Positions 6,410-10,014 of a stretch of DNA of 10,014 bases are shown piece by piece. The notes below the pieces were generated by a model, which saw only the letters and a list, made by a program, of their open reading frames with translations, was not told the DNA's origin and did no database searches. Source of the stretch: DATLZC01 sp037444005 (GTDB lineage: Bacteria > Chloroflexota > Dehalococcoidia > DSTF01 > JACRBR01); contig JBBING010000083.1 of NCBI GenBank assembly GCA_037444005.1, positions 1 to 10,014 on the forward strand, in the 5' to 3' direction. The stretch's first letter is position 1. Each line of letters starts with the position of its first letter. Position numbers and translations under genes: made by a program.

Positions 6410-6979
6410 GTGCTCGACCGCCGCCGGCTCTCGCCTCGCCTCCTGCTCGCGTTCGTCGCCCTCGGGGCGCTCGCAGCCGCCTGCGGGGGCGGCGGCCTCT
6501 ACGGAGGCGGCGCGACCGCGACGCGCGCGCCCGCGTCGCCGACCGCCGCAGCCCGGTCCGCCGCGCGACCGGACTACCCCGGAACCGACACGCCGACGCC
6601 GCCGGCCACTCCGGCGCCCGTCGAGACCCCCGCGCCCACGCAGCCTCCGGCGCCGAGCCCCTCCCCCGCGCCGCCCACAGCTCCGCCCGCGCCGACGGCG
6701 CCCCCTCCGGCCGGCCCTGTCTCGCTCACCATCCTCGCGCGCGGCATCCGGTTCCAGCAGACGGAGCTCACCGTCGACGCGGGCGCGCAGGTCACCCTCA
6801 CCTTCGACAATCAGGACGCCGCGTCGCACAACGTCGACATCGTCGGCGTAGCGAGGACCGACATCTTCGCGGGCCCGGGGCAGGCCACCATCACCTTCAC
6901 CGCGCCGCCGCCGGGAACCTACGCCTATCGCTGCGACGTCCACCCCGGCGCGATGCAGGGCACGCTGGTCGTCCGCTAA
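6410..6979 (+). CDS. cupredoxin-domain lipoprotein with type-1 copper site
   Basis: The product has 189 residues from GTG at 6410, with a weak AGGA 8 nt upstream. Residues 1-25 form a lipoprotein signal (RRR, hydrophobic core, LAAAC), so Cys25 should be lipidated and the protein anchored outside the membrane. A Gly-rich start is followed by a long Pro/Ala/Thr linker (about 40-102) that holds the domain away from the membrane. The plastocyanin/azurin-like domain (about 103-189) contains all four expected copper ligands: His140 (ASHNVDI), then Cys175, His178 and Met182 (YRCDVHPGAM). It probably shuttles electrons or buffers copper at the cell surface. Its stop codon is 9 nt from the stop of the convergent copper locus, which suggests shared biology but not shared transcription. 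The redox partner is not visible. Confidence 0.9.
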   Translation: MLDRRRLSPRLLLAFVALGALAAACGGGGLYGGGATATRAPASPTAAARSAARPDYPGTDTPTPPATPAPVETPAPTQPPAPSPSPAPPTAPPAPTAPPPAGPVSLTILARGIRFQQTELTVDAGAQVTLTFDNQDAASHNVDIVGVARTDIFAGPGQATITFTAPPPGTYAYRCDVHPGAMQGTLVVR

Positions 6980-6988
6980 CCGCTCCGG

Positions 6989-7120
6989 TCACCGGCGCCT
7001 CCGCAGCCACGAGTACGCCCCTAGAGCCATCACCCCGAAGATGGTCAACCAAAAGAGGGCCGTGTCGCCATGGGGCACCGTCCCCGCGTGAAGCGCCGGA
7101 GTGAGCCAGGAGGCCGTCAC
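6989..7120 (-). CDS. 43-residue single-helix membrane protein, translationally coupled to the CopC-CopD gene
   Basis: The frame starts at GTG (7120-7118), whose last two bases begin the TGA stop of the upstream copCD gene (a GTGA overlap), and ends at TGA (6991-6989). The protein begins MTASWLTPALHAGTVPHGD, then has a hydrophobic helix of about 20 residues (ALFWLTIFGVMALGAYSWL, 21-39), and ends in RRRR. The positive end predicts an N-out, C-in orientation, which puts the two histidines (11 and 17) outside. The overlap, the membrane topology and the placement last in a copper operon argue that it is real. Homology and function are unknown. It might be a small partner of the CopD membrane domain. 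Confidence 0.7.
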   Translation of the reverse strand: MTASWLTPALHAGTVPHGDTALFWLTIFGVMALGAYSWLRRRR

Positions 7121-8889
7121 GGCGGCCTCACCTCGAACTCGAACGTGGCCCGGGCGTCTTCGAGACCCTCCCGGCGCACGACGACGTCCATCCGCCAGCG
7201 GCCCGGCAGCGCGAGCTGGCGCCCTTCGAGAACGAAGTGCGTCGGGTGGACCTGAGCGGCGTCGTCCTCGGTCGTGCCGAGACGCTGGTCGAGGTACGTC
7301 AGCCGCACGATGAAGCGTTCCACCGGCCGCTCATCGCCGTCGGTGTCCTGAAGGTAGAAGTCCATCCGGTTCTGGCCCGCCTTCCCCGGGTCGACGCTCA
7401 GGGTCAGCGTGAGATCGCCCGCGCTCTGGGTCTGGAGGATGCCCCCGAGCTGCGGGGCAGGCGGCGCGGCCGCAGACGGCGGGGACGTGTCGGTGAGCGC
7501 CGCCGTGACGGCCAGCACGGCGAGCGCGAGGCCCGCCTCTGCCGGCACCGAGCGGCCCAAGACGCGGGCGGCGGCCAGCGCGCGATCCAGTCCGCCTCTC
7601 AAGACCGCCGCAAGCCGGGGCCGCGCGATCAGCAAATTGAGAGCCCCCAGCCCCACCAGGGGAGCGACCAGCGCCATTTTCGCGAGAAACAGGCGCCCGT
7701 ACGCCGACCCCGCTGTGTCCCCGAGGTCCCCGAGCTGCCGCCACCACTGGTACGCTCCCGTAACCGCCAACGTCGCGACGGACGCCGCCGCGAGCGCCGA
7801 GAAGCGAGGGACGACAGTGGCGAGCGAGCGCGCCCGGCGCTCCGGCTCCGCTCCCCTCAGCTCGGCGAGAAGCGACACGAACAGCGCGAGGCCGCCAACC
7901 CACACGCCGCCAGCGAGAAGATGGAGCCAGTCCAGAGCCGTCGCCAGCCGCTCGGAGTCGCCCGCCGCGGCGTGGCTGTTCATGCTCACCGTGAGCGGCA
8001 GCCCGATCGCCGCGACGCCCAGCGGTAGCCACGACACGACCGACCTCCGTTGGGCGTCCGCCCATCGCCACGGCCGCGCGAGGATGAAGCCTTCGATGGC
8101 GAGCGCTGTCAGTAGCGCGCGGGCGATCCAGATGTCGCCGAAGCGCGTCGAGACAAGGACGTCGCGCAGAGGCGCGCCGAACGCATCCGACAGGTTACCC
8201 GCGGCGCTCCACGCCTGGAGCCCGAGCGCGAGCGCTGTCCCGACCGTGAGCAGCGCGACCGCGACGCCGGCCAGCGCCTTTGGGGTGCGCTCCGATCCCG
8301 CCGCCAGCCCGTCCCGCGCCAGCGACGGCGCCGCGATCAAGGCCGGAAACGACACGAACCCCAGCGTAAGGAAGAGACCCGCGAACGTGACCCAGCGGGC
8401 CGCAACCGCCAGCCAGGTGGGCGGCCCGCCCCCGGCTCCGAGCTCTGGGACGGGAGCCGCCGCGCCCGGCGCCGACGGCGCTCCCACGCTGAAGGCGTAA
8501 AGTCCGCGCGTCACATGGCCGTCGACCGACGACAACACCTTCCAGACGACCGTGTACGTCCCGCCGGGCAAATTGGGCTTCACGGTGACGCCCAGCACCC
8601 GGGGGTCCCCCGGCCGCGCGTCGATCCCCCTGACCCGAGGGTCTCCTCCGTGGACGTGCAGGTCGCCGTTATCCACGCGCTGGCCGTCCGGACCGATGAC
8701 CTGCACCTCGCTGAACCGGAGCTCGGGCGTCTCGGTGAACCACAGGATGAGCTCCGGCGGCATCGTCCCGACGACAGCGTTCGCCGCCGGGTCGGAGCCC
8801 ACGAGATTGGCGTGCGCCCTCGCCGCCCCCGGAGTCCCGAGAGCGGCGAGGGCCACGGCCAGCGCCAGCGTTGCGATGCGGCGACGCAT
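7117..8889 (-). CDS. CopC-CopD fusion copper resistance/import protein with extracellular C-terminal beta domain
   Basis: The product has 590 residues from ATG at 8889. The signal peptide (1-25) ends ARA before HANL, so His26 becomes the mature N-terminus. CopC proteins use this residue with an Asp-x-His pair to form the copper histidine brace, and the SVDGH motif (Asp123, His125) supplies the pair. The CopC domain spans about 26-136. The CopD domain (about 158-465) has roughly eight membrane helices with typical motifs STRFGDIWIARALL, MNSHAAA (His306) and DWLHLLAGGVWVGGL (His323). Residues about 485-588 form an extracellular beta-rich tail ending in PGRWRMDVVVRR, like the FixH/YtkA-type tails of such fusions. 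CopC and CopD move copper through the periplasm or across the membrane; whether this fusion imports or detoxifies cannot be told. It starts 7 nt after the upstream gene without a Shine-Dalgarno sequence, and its stop overlaps the next start. Confidence 0.93.
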   Translation of the reverse strand: MRRRIATLALAVALAALGTPGAARAHANLVGSDPAANAVVGTMPPELILWFTETPELRFSEVQVIGPDGQRVDNGDLHVHGGDPRVRGIDARPGDPRVLGVTVKPNLPGGTYTVVWKVLSSVDGHVTRGLYAFSVGAPSAPGAAAPVPELGAGGGPPTWLAVAARWVTFAGLFLTLGFVSFPALIAAPSLARDGLAAGSERTPKALAGVAVALLTVGTALALGLQAWSAAGNLSDAFGAPLRDVLVSTRFGDIWIARALLTALAIEGFILARPWRWADAQRRSVVSWLPLGVAAIGLPLTVSMNSHAAAGDSERLATALDWLHLLAGGVWVGGLALFVSLLAELRGAEPERRARSLATVVPRFSALAAASVATLAVTGAYQWWRQLGDLGDTAGSAYGRLFLAKMALVAPLVGLGALNLLIARPRLAAVLRGGLDRALAAARVLGRSVPAEAGLALAVLAVTAALTDTSPPSAAAPPAPQLGGILQTQSAGDLTLTLSVDPGKAGQNRMDFYLQDTDGDERPVERFIVRLTYLDQRLGTTEDDAAQVHPTHFVLEGRQLALPGRWRMDVVVRREGLEDARATFEFEVRPP

Positions 8890-8896
8890 GGCCGGG

Positions 8897-9578
8897 TTAC
8901 GCCCGGACGCGCGTCAGAGCCAGGCCCGCCACGCCGAGACCCGCGACGCCGGCGATGATGCCCGCAANNNNNNNNNNTGGCCACGTTCTCCCGCGTCGAG
9001 CCGGAGCCCGAACGCTCGAGCGCGGCGACGCGCGCACCCAGCTCGTCCACCGCCGCCTGCACGGCGGCTGCGCTCGGCGCCTTGTCAGGGAACTGCAGGT
9101 CGGCCACGTCGAGCACGGGACTGAACGTTTCGGGCCCCGAGTCGAAGCGCTCGTCGATCTCCATACCCTCGATGGCGCCGTAGATGCGGAACGAATAGTC
9201 CCCGGCCCGCGTGGGGATGAAGTGGGCCACGTAGGCCCCCGGCTGCCCGAACCGCGGCTCCAGCTCGAGCGCCATCGTCTGCGCGCCGCCGCCCACGATA
9301 ACTTCAGCCTTCAGGGTGGCTTCGAGCCCCTCCACCGGCGCTCCGGCCTCCTCTTCGTCCGCATGCGCTTCCTCTCCGGACGGCGCCTCGGCGTGACGGC
9401 TCACCCGCAGGTCGAGCCCATTCGGCTCACCCACCAACGCAGGCTCCGTCAGAAAGCCCACGACGAGCGAGTATTCGCCCACGTCGCGGTGTTCATGGGC
9501 ATGGGCGACGCCGGGACCACCGGAGGCGACGCCCGTCAGAACGGCCACGAGGGCCAGGAGTGGAAGATACCGATGCAC
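8897..9578 (-). CDS. secreted beta-rich protein with His/acid-rich loop and C-terminal membrane anchor (copper locus), interrupted by assembly gap
   Basis: It starts at GTG (9578) behind an excellent GGAGGAGGAG. A signal peptide (1-27) ends in AHAHEH. The mature part reads as a beta-sandwich (about 33-165; EYSLVVGF, GLDLRV, FGQPGAYVAHFIPTRAGDYSFRIYG), which I would place near FixH/YtkA-like folds by appearance only. Residues 61-77 hold three histidines and many acidic residues, a plausible metal-binding loop. A short helical stretch (170-190) precedes the gap. After the gap the frame resumes with AGIIAGVAGLGVAGLAL and ends RVRA-TAA at 8897, giving a C-terminal helix anchor. Frame continuity needs a gap length divisible by three, so the 10 N are a placeholder and not a real frameshift. 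The CopC-CopD gene follows after 7 nt. No specific function is established. Confidence 0.75.
8968..8977. other. assembly gap (10 N) inside the secreted-protein gene
   Basis: Ten undetermined bases interrupt the coding frame. The sequence on both sides encodes parts of one protein (ENVA before, a membrane helix after), so the gap is small or a fixed-size filler. Confidence 0.95.
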
Positions 9579-9609
9579 GACTCCTCCTCCGATGCAAGAT
9601 CACGCACTG

Positions 9610-9628
9610 GCGGACCTCAGGGGTCCGC
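9610..9628 (-). promoter_or_regulatory. 7-bp palindrome in the leader between the two upstream copper-locus genes
   Basis: GCGGACC (9610-9616) and GGTCCGC (9622-9628) are perfect inverted repeats around five bases. It lies about 30 nt before the GTG of the secreted-protein gene. It could be a repressor operator or an mRNA hairpin. It does not match the CsoR or CueR operators I know well enough to name one. Confidence 0.3.
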
Positions 9629-9657
9629 ACGGAGACGGTCAACGCCGAGTGACGCGA

Positions 9658-9969
9658 TCACGCGCGAGGAGGAGGCGCGAGCGGCCGCACGTCCAGGCCG
9701 TCCGCGCCGGGCTGCCCGGACTCGTGGGCGCCTACGACGATGAGCTCGGGTGCGGCCACGCCCGGTTCGGTGTAGAGGAACTGCCCCGGTCCCGACGGGA
9801 CTGGGAACGTGGAGCAGGTCGCGGGCGCCCCGTGGCAGTGCTGCGCGTGCCCGTGGTCGGCGCCGACGTGCCAGACCGTGTGGTCGGGTGCGAGGACGTT
9901 GAGCCACGTAAGCGCCAGCAGGACGGTCGCGGCGACTCCCGTCCGGATTCGGTGCGCGCGGGACAGCAT
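9658..9969 (-). CDS. small His/Cys-rich exported or membrane-anchored protein
   Basis: The product has 103 residues from ATG at 9969, the first gene of the leftward copper locus. Residues 11-27 are hydrophobic after an Arg-containing N-terminus, so it is a signal peptide or an N-terminal anchor. The following stretch packs possible metal ligands: His30, His34, Asp38, His39, His41, His44, Cys45, His46 and Cys52. The rest (PGQFLYTEPG, then a Pro-rich tail) has no recognised domain. Its place ahead of a CopC-CopD gene suggests a copper-binding or copper-sensing envelope protein, but that is inference. The next gene begins 79 nt later. I do not recognise the family. Confidence 0.6.
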   Translation of the reverse strand: MLSRAHRIRTGVAATVLLALTWLNVLAPDHTVWHVGADHGHAQHCHGAPATCSTFPVPSGPGQFLYTEPGVAAPELIVVGAHESGQPGADGLDVRPLAPPPRA

Positions 9970-9977
9970 CTCGGGCT

Positions 9978-10007
9978 ACGCTATCACCGCGCTCCCGAAG
10001 CGGTCAA
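9978..10007 (-). promoter_or_regulatory. promoter of the copper locus (TTGACC, extended -10)
   Basis: On the minus strand TTGACC (10007-10002) is followed after 18 nt by TGA-TAGCGT, a TGn-extended -10 element (hexamer at 9983-9978). Only 8 nt separate it from the ATG at 9969, and there is no Shine-Dalgarno sequence, so the mRNA would have almost no leader. Confidence 0.5.
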
Positions 10008-10014
10008 GTGACTG

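Noticed and set aside
9591..9657. Second promoter before the secreted-protein gene (TTGACC at 9642-9637, minus strand)
   Set aside because: The -35-like box is good, but no acceptable -10 box lies 16-18 nt downstream.

Overview
This is a GC-rich bacterial window made mostly of housekeeping genes, with a copper-related locus at its right end. It looks like part of a metagenome-derived scaffold, since it contains a 10-N gap. The best taxonomic guess is Chloroflexota. This rests on a MazG that continues a YabN-like N-terminal part, a CopC-CopD fusion with a C-terminal extracellular beta domain, and GTG or apparently leaderless starts. The assignment is by general resemblance, not by a search.

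Layout. At 2-1679 (+) lie a 5'-truncated mazG and, 28 nt later, a thioredoxin-fold protein with a single active-site cysteine. At 1813-3054 (+) is a membrane-bound GGDEF diguanylate cyclase. At 3076-4631 (+) are three tRNA genes, Gly(GCC), Leu(CAA) and Gln(TTG), with promoters and hairpins. A GH5/clan GH-A-type glycoside hydrolase gene (-) sits between tRNA-Gly and tRNA-Leu. Positions 4632-5267 hold no convincing intact gene, but do contain a short 27-bp-period repeat, two related palindromic hairpins in opposite orientation, and a possible fragment of a membrane glycosyltransferase. At 5268-6335 (+) is dinB (DNA polymerase IV), probably leaderless. At 6410-6979 (+) is a lipoprotein with a complete type-1 copper cupredoxin domain.

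The right third (9969 down to 6989, minus strand) reads as one transcription unit of four genes. They are a His/Cys-rich small exported or anchored protein, a secreted beta-rich protein with a His/acid-rich loop and a C-terminal membrane anchor (interrupted by the gap), a CopC-CopD fusion, and a 43-residue single-helix membrane protein that starts inside the copCD stop codon (GTGA overlap). The cupredoxin lipoprotein gene converges on this unit, with 9 nt between the two stop codons. Together these five genes suggest an envelope copper-handling module. The copper role is well supported for the CopC-CopD protein and the cupredoxin, and is inferred from context for the other three.

The most interesting items are the translationally coupled 43-aa protein, the uncharacterised His/Cys-rich and His/acid-rich partners of CopC-CopD, the two leaderless-type promoters, and the palindromic hairpin pair.
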